A stretch of 64,000 nucleotides of DNA from positions 62,001-126,000 of the forward strand of contig NZ_JAAFZB010000094.1 in assembly GCF_010692725.1 (NCBI RefSeq), in the 5' to 3' direction. A program made the position numbers and the translations under genes. Positions 23,993-32,149 of this stretch are shown one piece after another. A model generated the notes under the pieces. That model did no database searches. It had not been told where the DNA came from and saw nothing but the letters and a program-made list of their open reading frames with translations. This stretch comes from Flavihumibacter soli. Its GTDB lineage: Bacteria; Bacteroidota; Bacteroidia; Sphingobacteriales; Sphingobacteriaceae. The stretch's first letter is position 1, and each line of letters opens with the position of its first letter.

Positions 23993-25183
23993 TTAAATAT
24001 TTGTTACTAAATGTTGTGCATACAACCGGGTCTCACAGTCCGTTTCCAGGTAATCTTCGAGGGAAGGGTTAGTTAAGAAAGATATTTTGCTCATGCAGTT
24101 TTCTATGACCTCGCTCATCTGCAGGAATCCAAGGCGATTATTCAAAAACTCTGCCACAACAACCTCATTGGCAGCGTTTATGACACAGGGCATATTGCCC
24201 CCCGAATGCAATGCCTCGAATGCCAGGTCCAGGTTTCGGAAGGTTTTAGTGTCTGCCGGTTCGAAACTAAGGTTCGGATAGTCCAGGAAATTAAATCTCG
24301 GGAAACTGCTGTATATACGCTGTGGATATGCTAAAGCATACTGTATCGGCAGCTTCATATCGGGCAGGCCCATCTGCGCTTTCATAGAACCGTCGGTGAA
24401 CTGTACGATCGAATGAATAATGGATTGCGGATGGACGATCACGTCGATCTGCGAAGGCTCAAGGTTGAATAACCACTTGGCTTCGATCACCTCCAGACCC
24501 TTGTTCATCAGCGTTGCCGAATCAATGGTTATCTTGGCACCCATCACCCAATTGGGGTGCTTCAAGGCTTCTGCCTTTGTTACTGAGGAAAGGAACTGGC
24601 TTGTTTTACCGCGGAAAGGACCGCCGGAGGCTGTCAGGTATATTTTCTCAATGGGATTATGTTCCTCGCCGGCAAGGCACTGGAAGATCGCTGAGTGCTC
24701 GGAGTCAACCGGTAGTATTTTCACACCATGCTTTGCTGCAAGTGTAGTCACGAGTTCGCCTGCCACAACCAGGGTTTCTTTGTTTGCTAACGCAATATCT
24801 TTTCCGGCCTTGATGGCGGCAAGCGTCGGCTTTAAACCGGCAAAACCGACCAGCGCTGTCAGCACAATATCGATCTGCGGCCGGGTGACAACTTCGGAAA
24901 GTCCTTCTAATCCGCACAGCACTTCAATATTCAAAGGCTTTAAAGCATTCTCGATCTCAGAACATTTGCTCTCATCACCAATAACTACGCACTGCGGTCT
25001 GAACTCCCGCGCCTGCTCTATCAGGAGTGCGGCGTTGGCATGTGCCGTTAATACGAAAACCTTAAAGCGATCCTGGTTCTGGCGGATAACCTCCAGTGCC
25101 TGGGTCCCGATACTTCCGGTAGAACCCAGTATGGCTATAGAACGTATGTCAGATGGTTGGTCTGTTAATTTTTTCAATGTCAT
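23993..25183 (-). CDS. dxr: 1-deoxy-D-xylulose 5-phosphate reductoisomerase
   Basis: A 396-aa enzyme of the MEP isoprenoid pathway that converts DXP to MEP with NADPH. The N-terminal nucleotide motif is GSTGSIGTQALEVI (about 20-33). The NKETLVVAGEL segment, PVDSEHSAIFQCL and the substrate region TASGGPFRGK are diagnostic, as are HPNWVMGAKITIDSATLMNKG (in two parts) and VHPQSIIHSIV. It lies 9 bp after the GH3 gene and before rseP on the same strand. Confidence 0.97.
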   Translation of the reverse strand: MTLKKLTDQPSDIRSIAILGSTGSIGTQALEVIRQNQDRFKVFVLTAHANAALLIEQAREFRPQCVVIGDESKCSEIENALKPLNIEVLCGLEGLSEVVTRPQIDIVLTALVGFAGLKPTLAAIKAGKDIALANKETLVVAGELVTTLAAKHGVKILPVDSEHSAIFQCLAGEEHNPIEKIYLTASGGPFRGKTSQFLSSVTKAEALKHPNWVMGAKITIDSATLMNKGLEVIEAKWLFNLEPSQIDVIVHPQSIIHSIVQFTDGSMKAQMGLPDMKLPIQYALAYPQRIYSSFPRFNFLDYPNLSFEPADTKTFRNLDLAFEALHSGGNMPCVINAANEVVVAEFLNNRLGFLQMSEVIENCMSKISFLTNPSLEDYLETDCETRLYAQHLVTNI

Positions 25184-25192
25184 CTCTCAATC

Positions 25193-26695
25193 TCACGTCT
25201 CAATATATTTTTCTAAAAGATCGGCTATTTTACGATCGTTAGAAAGGCGGGGCACCTTATTCTGCCCGCCCAGTTTGCCCTCAGAGCGCATAAAGTCAAT
25301 GAATGCTTCTCTCTTTAGTCGGCGCATGACCAGGGGCTGTAATATCTTCCCATCGATCAGGTCCTGGTAATATACATTCTTTTTCTGCAGGGCGGCGTCA
25401 ACCTTTAACCTGAAGGCTTCGGGATCCAGCGGCGGTTTCGCGAATTCGACAAACCACTCATGGTAGGGCATCGATCCGTCTGCGGGAGACACCTGCGGAG
25501 CGACCGTAAATTCAGTGATCTCCACACCCTCCTCCCTGGCTACTGATAAGAGGGAGTGCTCTACCTCCTCGCCGATCACATGTTCACCAAAGGCGGAAAT
25601 ATAGTGTTTTATTCGTCCGCTAACTAAAATCCGGTAAGGATCTTTGGATACAAATTTAACCGTATCGCCGATACTATAGCCCCATAGACCCGCGCTGGTG
25701 TTCAATATGATCGCATAGTTCTTATCCACCTCCACGTCCTCAAGCGAGATACGAGTGGGATTATCATTGTAATACTCCTCGCTCGGAATAAACTCATAAA
25801 AGATTCCCGCGTCTGCGAGCAGCAGCAAACCTTTTTCTTTCTGGGAGTCCTGGAAAGCAAGAAACCCTTCGGAGGCCGGGTAGGTCTCGATGGAATCTAT
25901 CCTGCGGCCAAGGCTCTCCTGCAGTTTTGCCCTGTAAGGCTCGAAATTAACCCCTCCATAGACAAACAGGTCAAGGTTAGGGAAAATGTCTTTGATCTTG
26001 TTTTTCCCGGTTGATGAGATGAGCTTATCAAAATACATCTGCACCCAGGGTGGTATACCTCCCAGGAGGCGCATATCAGCATCCCTGGTCTCGTCTACTA
26101 TTGCGTCGACCTTTTGCTCCCAGTCGTCAATGCAGTTGATCTCATACGAGGGAAGTCGGTTTTTCTGAAGATATCCCGGCACGTGATGAGCGACAATGCC
26201 CGAAAGACGGCCGGTCGGAATTCCCGCCTTGGTTTCCAGTACCGGGCTTCCCTGCAGGAACATCATTTTACCATCAGCAAAACCTGCCTTTCCGGTTTCA
26301 TGAATATAGCAAAGAAGTGCATTGCGGGCGGCTTTAATATGCTCCGGCATTGATTCCTTCGATATGGGAATATATTTTACCCCGGAGGTAGTTCCGGAAG
26401 TTTTAGCGAAATATGCAGGCTTTCCGGGCCACAAAACATCCGGCTCGCCATGGACAACCCGCTCAATGTACGGGCGCAGTTCTTCATATTCCCGGATAGG
26501 AACTTTCGCTTTAAAGTCTTCGTAGGTTTTTATTTCAGCAAAGTGGTGATCTCTGCCGAAGGACGTATCCGCAGCCTTAGATACCAGGTTCTTCAGAACC
26601 TTTTGCTGGGCTGCAACGGCATTTTTCTTCCATTTGTTCATCTGCCGGACTATAAGGGCAGCAAATGGCTTGCTCAATACCGCTTTAATTCCCAT
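25193..26695 (-). CDS. GH3 family acyl-adenylate/amino-acid conjugating enzyme
   Basis: A 500-aa member of the GH3 (auxin-responsive promoter) family, common in Bacteroidota. The ATP-binding motif is KTSGTTSGVKYIPIS (near residue 103), with YPASEGFLAFQ and VDKNYAIILNTSAGLWGYS as further adenylation-fold motifs. Plant homologues adenylate carboxylic acids and join them to amino acids. The bacterial role is not established. It overlaps no neighbour (3 bp from the membrane-protein gene, 9 bp from dxr) and sits in a tight minus-strand run. Confidence 0.9.
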   Translation of the reverse strand: MGIKAVLSKPFAALIVRQMNKWKKNAVAAQQKVLKNLVSKAADTSFGRDHHFAEIKTYEDFKAKVPIREYEELRPYIERVVHGEPDVLWPGKPAYFAKTSGTTSGVKYIPISKESMPEHIKAARNALLCYIHETGKAGFADGKMMFLQGSPVLETKAGIPTGRLSGIVAHHVPGYLQKNRLPSYEINCIDDWEQKVDAIVDETRDADMRLLGGIPPWVQMYFDKLISSTGKNKIKDIFPNLDLFVYGGVNFEPYRAKLQESLGRRIDSIETYPASEGFLAFQDSQKEKGLLLLADAGIFYEFIPSEEYYNDNPTRISLEDVEVDKNYAIILNTSAGLWGYSIGDTVKFVSKDPYRILVSGRIKHYISAFGEHVIGEEVEHSLLSVAREEGVEITEFTVAPQVSPADGSMPYHEWFVEFAKPPLDPEAFRLKVDAALQKKNVYYQDLIDGKILQPLVMRRLKREAFIDFMRSEGKLGGQNKVPRLSNDRKIADLLEKYIET

Positions 26696-26698
26696 AAC

Positions 26699-27445
26699 CT
26701 ATTTTTCAGAATTTTCAATCAGGATATCTTCTTCATCTGCATAGCTGTTGACCATCTGGCGATAAGTAATGATGAGGATCAGGCTGGAAAAAGGGACGGT
26801 GAACAGCAACCCTATAAAAAGCGCCATTGCGCCTAAAATGTTTAAACCAAGTATGATCAGGAACAGAACAAATATAAACCAGAAATGATTCTTCGTAAGC
26901 GTCCAGCTCTGGCTGATGGACTCAGAGGCGCCGGATTCCTGATCAACTATAAAACAAACTACGAAACATAACCTGATAGTGAAATAGGTAACCGGAATTG
27001 CTATGAGTAGTAATACAGGCCACATTTCAGGGCTAAATGCTTCTGTTGCTTCGATCTCCGGTGCATTCCTGAAATAAATCAGGCTAATTATTCCGATCAG
27101 GAAAACTAGCATGATACCTATAATAAGCTTGACGAGCACGAAATTCAGAGCCTTCATCAGGTTAGGAACGAAATCGGGGAATTGCGGCTCGCCTTCTTCA
27201 TCGATCTGCTTGAATATGACCTGGTAAAAAGCTACGGTAAAGAATGCGTCGAAAAGGCTCAGGATCACATTTTGAAGGACAACAGCGGTCGGGCTCTCGC
27301 CTCCGAGCAGACCGCTTAGGAAGGTTGTGATCATAATGATCACGACAAACTGTACCGCAGTAAAACCTAATAATATCCAGATGTTCTTTTTGGCGAAGTT
27401 CCAGGCTTCAGACATGATCTCGTTAACCGAGAAGGGCTTATTCAT
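26699..27445 (-). CDS. Multi-pass inner-membrane protein of unknown function
   Basis: A 248-aa protein with about six hydrophobic segments, starting near residues 20-42, 58-75, 95-125, 135-160, 185-205 and 210-235. The N-terminus (FSVNEIMSEAWNFAKKNIWILL) and the loop SASESISQSWTLTKNHFWF-like stretch resemble DUF975-type membrane proteins, in which a pattern of helix pairs repeats. No catalytic motif is seen. It lies between GH3 and a glycosyltransferase gene with gaps of 3 and 7 bp, so it is probably in their operon. Confidence 0.75.
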   Translation of the reverse strand: MNKPFSVNEIMSEAWNFAKKNIWILLGFTAVQFVVIIMITTFLSGLLGGESPTAVVLQNVILSLFDAFFTVAFYQVIFKQIDEEGEPQFPDFVPNLMKALNFVLVKLIIGIMLVFLIGIISLIYFRNAPEIEATEAFSPEMWPVLLLIAIPVTYFTIRLCFVVCFIVDQESGASESISQSWTLTKNHFWFIFVLFLIILGLNILGAMALFIGLLFTVPFSSLILIITYRQMVNSYADEEDILIENSEK

Positions 27446-27452
27446 ATTGTAT

Positions 27453-28421
27453 TTATCCTTGTTTTAAAATTATTCTACGCCAAAAATCCTGAATGAAACC
27501 TAAGCCATAAGCAGTTAGTTGAACGAACGCAGCAATAATGCTCAAAAATGCAACTTTTGCTGATGTGTTTTTACTCCATGAATGGAAAAATATCATTAGA
27601 ATGTAAATTGCCAGTAAAAAGTTTGCCAAACCTGCCAGAGGACTGCCAATAATATTCAATATCAGCGATGTGATCAGGAAAAGTGTGAAGAGCGCCGGAA
27701 AAAAATGCACAGCCTTTAACTCTGACGGGAAGTGCTTAAAGATATTTATCCGAGCTCTTCCAAAGAAGTGAAGCTGCTTGTAAAACTGCCTGAAGTCGGT
27801 GCGTCTTTTATGATAAACAATCGCATCGGGTATCAGCCCGATCTTAAATTCAAGGGAATGGATCCGGATACTGAATTCGATATCTTCGCCCAGCCGTGTC
27901 AGTATAAAGCCGCCGCTTTTTTCCCATACTTCCCTTGAGATCCCCATATTGAAGCTTCGGGGATGAAAACGGCCGATGTGCTTTTTGTTCCCGCGTATAC
28001 CGCCTGTAGTAAACGGGGAAGTCATCGAATAACTGATGGCTTTCTGCACGGGCGTAAATGACTCGTGTGCTCCGTCCGGACCGCCATAAGCGTCAAGCTG
28101 GTGTTCGAACAGATAGTTTTTAACGATCTCGAGATAATCGCACGGAATCAGGCAATCTGAGTCGAAGACAATGAAGTAATCCCCTTTCGCACGGGCGAAG
28201 CCGTAATTCCTGGTAAACCCCTGCCCTTCATTCTCTTTATAGAAGTATTTTATATCCAGTTTGTCTGCATAGCTTTCGACGATTTCTTTCGCATCCTCTT
28301 TCGAACCATCCTCGATCACCAATACTTCGAACTGCGGATAGGTTTGCTGGGTAAGCGTATGCAACAGCTCATCAATTTCCTGCGGACGGTTGTAGAGTGG
28401 GATGATTATGGAGAAAAACAT
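27453..28421 (-). CDS. Family 2 glycosyltransferase, membrane-associated
   Basis: A 322-aa GT-A enzyme. The N-terminus FFSIIIPLYNRPQEIDELL and the metal/UDP-binding DSDCLIP (DxD, near residue 92) are typical GT2. The mid-region FILTRLGEDIEFSIRIH fits the ED acceptor-base motif. Two or three hydrophobic helices at the C-terminus (about 240-300) anchor it to the membrane. It sits upstream of the GH3-dxr-rseP run and near another GT2 gene. Acceptor and donor sugars cannot be inferred. Confidence 0.9.
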   Translation of the reverse strand: MFFSIIIPLYNRPQEIDELLHTLTQQTYPQFEVLVIEDGSKEDAKEIVESYADKLDIKYFYKENEGQGFTRNYGFARAKGDYFIVFDSDCLIPCDYLEIVKNYLFEHQLDAYGGPDGAHESFTPVQKAISYSMTSPFTTGGIRGNKKHIGRFHPRSFNMGISREVWEKSGGFILTRLGEDIEFSIRIHSLEFKIGLIPDAIVYHKRRTDFRQFYKQLHFFGRARINIFKHFPSELKAVHFFPALFTLFLITSLILNIIGSPLAGLANFLLAIYILMIFFHSWSKNTSAKVAFLSIIAAFVQLTAYGLGFIQDFWRRIILKQG

Positions 28422-28424
28422 TTC

Positions 28425-28513
28425 AATGAGTCAATTTGGCAATGAGGCAATTTGGAAATTTGTTAATTAGTCAATTGATTACTGGCCATTGACAAATTGA
28501 CAAATCGACAAAT
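28425..28513. repeat. Degenerate CAATTTGGCAATGAGG / TTGACAAATTGACAAAT repeat
   Basis: Short imperfect units built on CAATTT and GACAAATT fill the gap between the two GT2 genes, with inverted arms (AATTTG versus CAAATT). No gene is present. Confidence 0.65.
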
Positions 28514-29467
28514 TTAAACAGTCTTTTCAATCTGGTAACTATTCCTTTCCGGGGCGTTCCTGGAGACCAGTTCAGCGATAAAGCCTGTTAAGAAAAGCTG
28601 AAACCCGACGACTATAGCTACCAGGGCAATATAGAACAAAGGCTGATCGGTTACCTCGCGGGTATAGCGAATGTGATTGGCGATATGGTACAGCTTCTCG
28701 CCAATGATCCATAAGGCTATCAGGGTTCCGGTAAAAAAGCTGGTAACCCCTAAGGCTCCGAAGAAGTGCATTGGCCTCTTGGCGAACTTGCCTACAAAGA
28801 AGATCGATAAGAGGTCAAGAAAGCCATTGATAAAACGGCTGAAGCCGAATTTTGTGGTGCCATATTTCCTGGCCCGATGTTCTACTACCTGCTCGCCAAT
28901 CTTTTTAAAGCCGGCCCATTTGGCTATTACCGGTATATACCGGTGCATTTCACCGTATACCTCTATACTTTTGACGACATCACGCCGGTAAGCTTTTAAA
29001 CCGCAATTGAAATCATGCAGATTCTTTATACCTGACATACTGCGGGTAACCGAATTGAAGAACTTCGTCGGGATTGTTTTTGTTAACGGATCGTATCGCT
29101 TTTGCTTCCAGCCTGAAACAAGATCAAAATCTTCTTCCCGGATGCGGCGGTATAGTTCCGGGATCTCATCCGGACTGTCCTGCAGATCGGCGTCCATGGT
29201 AATGACCACCTCTCCCTGGACTGCTTCAAAACCCACATTCAATGCGGCCGACTTACCGTAGTTGCGTCTGAATTTAATACCGACGATCTCCGCATGGTCA
29301 GCTTTTAGCCTTTCGATCACTTTCCATGAATCATCATCGCTGCCATCATCGACCAGGATTATTTCATAAGTGAAATTATTTTTGTTCATCACCTGCCTGA
29401 TCCATTCGGTAAGTTCGGGCAATGATTCGGCTTCATTATATAAGGGTACAACTACGGAAATGTCCAT
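28514..29467 (-). CDS. Family 2 glycosyltransferase, polyprenyl-phosphate sugar transferase type
   Basis: A 317-aa GT2 of the DPM1/GtrB/ArnC class. The N-terminus DISVVVPLYNEAESLPELTE, the DxD in VITMDADLQDSPDE (near residue 92) and GLKAYRRDVVKSI are typical. Two C-terminal membrane helices (about 233-256 and 276-302) fit enzymes that put a sugar on undecaprenyl phosphate for later transfer on the outer face of the membrane. It is separated from the next gene downstream by repeat DNA, and a terminator lies between it and the DUF4199 gene upstream. Confidence 0.9.
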   Translation of the reverse strand: MDISVVVPLYNEAESLPELTEWIRQVMNKNNFTYEIILVDDGSDDDSWKVIERLKADHAEIVGIKFRRNYGKSAALNVGFEAVQGEVVITMDADLQDSPDEIPELYRRIREEDFDLVSGWKQKRYDPLTKTIPTKFFNSVTRSMSGIKNLHDFNCGLKAYRRDVVKSIEVYGEMHRYIPVIAKWAGFKKIGEQVVEHRARKYGTTKFGFSRFINGFLDLLSIFFVGKFAKRPMHFFGALGVTSFFTGTLIALWIIGEKLYHIANHIRYTREVTDQPLFYIALVAIVVGFQLFLTGFIAELVSRNAPERNSYQIEKTV

Positions 29468-29515
29468 TTAAAGGATGAGATATAAGCTGTGAGTTATGGG
29501 GATATTCCTTTCCCA

Positions 29516-29566
29516 CAAATAAAAACGTGCAAATTTTATCATTAAAATCGATAAAACCTGCACGTT
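29516..29566 (-). terminator. Intrinsic terminator after the DUF4199 gene
   Basis: Bases 29524-29540 pair with 29550-29566. On the minus-strand transcript all 17 positions pair, two as G-U, and TTTTTATTTG follows. It ends the DUF4199 transcript. Confidence 0.88.
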
Positions 29567-29585
29567 AAGATAAAGAATGTTCAGA

Positions 29586-30152
29586 CTAGTCTTCAGTAGT
29601 TGGTGCGAATGCCGGGCTTTCTTTCTTGAATATAGCAGCAAAAATAAGCGACATGATAAACTGTACAAGGACGGCAATACCAAAATTTCTCGCAAGATCT
29701 TTGAAGGTAGGATCAAACTGTGCCTTCATTGCTTCCAGCTGTTTTTCTACAGCTTCGTCAATTTTGTCCTGCTCCATTCCAAGGTTTTCAAAAGTCTTGG
29801 TAGTGCCTTCCGTAATGTAGCCTGAGATCTTTTCAAAACCGTCAGGCTCAATGAACTTGTAGAAGATGAAATTAAATACCATACCGACTAAGCCAGCAAC
29901 GAAGGCCATCAGGAAGATACCCTTTAAAGCAGACTTGAAATTCCAGTACCCGCCGATCTTTTTTCTCAGATCAATTGTAAAATAGATGTAGAACGCCAGC
30001 GACAACAGCATTAGTCCGATACCGAACATAGTTGAACCCATCAGGTTTGGTGCGACGTAAAAGGTCAGAATGCCCACCACCGCCATGATGACACCGATGA
30101 CCAGTCCGTTAGTAACAGCTGCTTTGTTCAGATCCTGTAAATTTGATTCCAT
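29586..30152 (-). CDS. DUF4199 domain membrane protein
   Basis: A 188-aa protein with four hydrophobic segments (about 16-35, 40-58, 75-97 and 155-177) and a charged loop at about 100-150. This is the DUF4199 pattern found widely in Bacteroidota; function unknown. It follows the acidic hypothetical protein by 22 bp and ends before a strong terminator, so it closes the BatA-dihydroorotase-like-acidic protein-DUF4199 run. The first ~10 residues are probably cytosolic. Confidence 0.85.
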   Translation of the reverse strand: MESNLQDLNKAAVTNGLVIGVIMAVVGILTFYVAPNLMGSTMFGIGLMLLSLAFYIYFTIDLRKKIGGYWNFKSALKGIFLMAFVAGLVGMVFNFIFYKFIEPDGFEKISGYITEGTTKTFENLGMEQDKIDEAVEKQLEAMKAQFDPTFKDLARNFGIAVLVQFIMSLIFAAIFKKESPAFAPTTED

Positions 30153-30174
30153 TAGATTAAGGGTTTAGGTTTGG

Positions 30175-30849
30175 TTATTTTGATTGATTGTAGGTTATTA
30201 AGAGCGCATAGACCGCCGCATCGAAACCAGGATTTACACTGTACTTGCTAAAACGGCTGAGTTCATCCTTATCAGGAGCAGGATTGCGGAAGAAGGCCAT
30301 CATCGGGTAGAAAAGTTCCTTTAATTCTGAAAATTCAGGCAGACTTTTCGCGACGCGGGCAACTTCATCGAGGGAACTGTCAACAAGGATCTGGTTGGCG
30401 ATCACCTCTTCATAGATCCGGTGTTCATCCTGGAATTCATCATCGTCAACCAGCAGGAACTCTCGTAGGAAGTCACCGAGTTCAGGCTCCAGCCCTTCGT
30501 CTTCACATTCCTTGATATAAAGCAGCACGTTTAGCAGCTCAGTCCCGCGGTCAAGAGTTTCCTCTTCAATATCTTCCCACTCTTCTGAGTCAAGATAGTC
30601 TTCTTCCAGCTTCTGGACATCTTCAGTGAAAAAATTAATAAGGAGCAGATCAAAAAATACTTCTCTCAAAGCCTCCAGCGGGGGATTTTGATCAAATACT
30701 TCATCGAGATCAGCAACCTTTTCCAGGAAGGTTTTATCTGTGTCGAATACTTGAGATAACTCACTTGCAAATGCAGTGGTATTGATTCCGTTGATTTGCG
30801 AAAACTGATCTAATCCAGTGTTCAGCGATTTTTTAACCCTTGTATTCAT
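30175..30849 (-). CDS. Acidic conserved hypothetical protein
   Basis: A 224-aa soluble protein, strongly acidic in the middle (EDYLDSEEWEDIEEETLD near 105-122 and LVDDDEFQDEHRIYEE near 152-167). It has no signal peptide or membrane helix and looks all-helical. I do not recognise a family. Position in a tight minus-strand run (8 bp after the dihydroorotase homologue, 22 bp before DUF4199) suggests a shared transcript. Confidence 0.8.
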   Translation of the reverse strand: MNTRVKKSLNTGLDQFSQINGINTTAFASELSQVFDTDKTFLEKVADLDEVFDQNPPLEALREVFFDLLLINFFTEDVQKLEEDYLDSEEWEDIEEETLDRGTELLNVLLYIKECEDEGLEPELGDFLREFLLVDDDEFQDEHRIYEEVIANQILVDSSLDEVARVAKSLPEFSELKELFYPMMAFFRNPAPDKDELSRFSKYSVNPGFDAAVYALLITYNQSK

Positions 30850-30857
30850 AATTTTCG

Positions 30858-32117
30858 TTAAGATAAAAACTTTTTGCTATTGTTAAAAACCATCGTCACT
30901 TTCCCCTTTAGTGTTTGTTGTAAGAATGGGCTGTTAGCTGATCTGGAAAAATTAAATTCATTGCTGTAGATCCACTCCGCGTTGGGGTCGAACAAAACGC
31001 AGTTTGCGTCATTTCCTGCACAGATAGGCAGAATCTCCAGTTTTAAAATCTTCCGGGGATTCACTGCTAACTTTTCTACGATCAACTCAGGAGATAAGCC
31101 GGCTTTTAAAGCAAGCGGTAAAACTGTCTGCAATCCTATGATCCCATTACTGGCGATCTCGAATTCGACATCCTTAAATTCTTTTTCATGAGGAGTGTGC
31201 TGCGAAACGATCGCATCAATTGTCCCGTCCTTCAAACCAACGAGCAAAGCTTCAACATCCGAGCTGCTGCGCAATGGTGGCTTCACTTTATAATTGCTGT
31301 CAAAACCTGACAGCATTTCGTCAGTAAAGACCAGGTGATGTGCCGCAACATCGCAGGTTACTCTGACGCCTCTTTGCCGTGCCTGCCTGATCAGATCAAC
31401 GCTTCCGGCAGTGCTGATGGTTGAAAAATGGATCCGTGAGTCATTGTATTCGGCCAGGTACAGATCCCTGATGACCATCAGTTCTTCAGCCAGCGCAGGG
31501 TTTCCCTTCATTCCGAGGAGTGTGCTGTTTACTCCCTCATTCATCTGGCCATTTGCAGCAATATTCTTATCCTCAGCATAGGACATGACCAGTCCGTCAA
31601 ATCCCTTGCTGTAAAGCAAGGCCCGGCTCATCAAACCGGCATCGTTAACGGGGCGATCACCGTCGGTGAACGCAATTGCTCCTGCAAGCTCCATATCGTA
31701 AAGCTCTGCAAGTTCTTTCCCTTCCCGGTCTCTGCTGATACTGCCCAGCGGAAATATATCCACCAGGTTTCCCTTCGATCTGTTGACCAGGTATGCAACC
31801 TCGCTTTTTGAATGAACCGGAGGCTGTGTATTCGGCATAAGGGCAAGCCCCGTGAATCCACCGGTCATAGCAGCCAAACTTCCGCTTTCAATATCTTCTT
31901 TCGTTTCAAGGCCTGGTTCCCCAAAATTGACATTCATATCAAAAAAACCGGGAGAAAGATACTGACCCGTACCATCCAACACTTTTAAGTCTTCGCTTGT
32001 ACCGAGCTTTCCTATTTCCGAAATCACCCCGTCAGCAATTAAAACATCAGCAACCTTATTGTGATGCTCGCTTTGTTTATCAAGTATGGTTACGTTTTGG
32101 ATGAGCAGTTTATTCAT
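30858..32117 (-). CDS. Dihydroorotase homologue, probably catalytically inactive
   Basis: A 419-aa amidohydrolase-fold protein of the type I dihydroorotase class, clearly alignable: GFFDMNVNFGEPG, GGFTGLALMPNTQPP, YAEDKN, FSTISTAGSV, SQHTPHEKEF and GIIGLQTVLPLAL. The metal ligands are gone. HxH is Asn62-Val-Asn64, the His of HAED is Tyr180, the His of HxSTA is Thr233 and the Asp of DHAPH is Gln306; only Asp152 (TDG) remains. Without zinc ligands it should not hydrolyse dihydroorotate. Inactive homologues in Pseudomonas (PyrC') are structural partners of aspartate transcarbamoylase. pyrB is not in the window. It lies between BatA-like and acidic-protein genes. Confidence 0.88.
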   Translation of the reverse strand: MNKLLIQNVTILDKQSEHHNKVADVLIADGVISEIGKLGTSEDLKVLDGTGQYLSPGFFDMNVNFGEPGLETKEDIESGSLAAMTGGFTGLALMPNTQPPVHSKSEVAYLVNRSKGNLVDIFPLGSISRDREGKELAELYDMELAGAIAFTDGDRPVNDAGLMSRALLYSKGFDGLVMSYAEDKNIAANGQMNEGVNSTLLGMKGNPALAEELMVIRDLYLAEYNDSRIHFSTISTAGSVDLIRQARQRGVRVTCDVAAHHLVFTDEMLSGFDSNYKVKPPLRSSSDVEALLVGLKDGTIDAIVSQHTPHEKEFKDVEFEIASNGIIGLQTVLPLALKAGLSPELIVEKLAVNPRKILKLEILPICAGNDANCVLFDPNAEWIYSNEFNFSRSANSPFLQQTLKGKVTMVFNNSKKFLS

Positions 32118-32149
32118 TTGATAAGTTCAATTTGTGTATGCAATATTGG

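Noticed and set aside
24420-25370. 316-codon open frame antisense to dxr
   Set aside because: It lies entirely opposite dxr and the end of the GH3 gene, is Ser/Arg-rich without domains, and mirrors their codon pattern.
30858-32117. Active dihydroorotase (pyrC)
   Set aside because: Five of six zinc ligands are substituted, so the simple annotation would be misleading.
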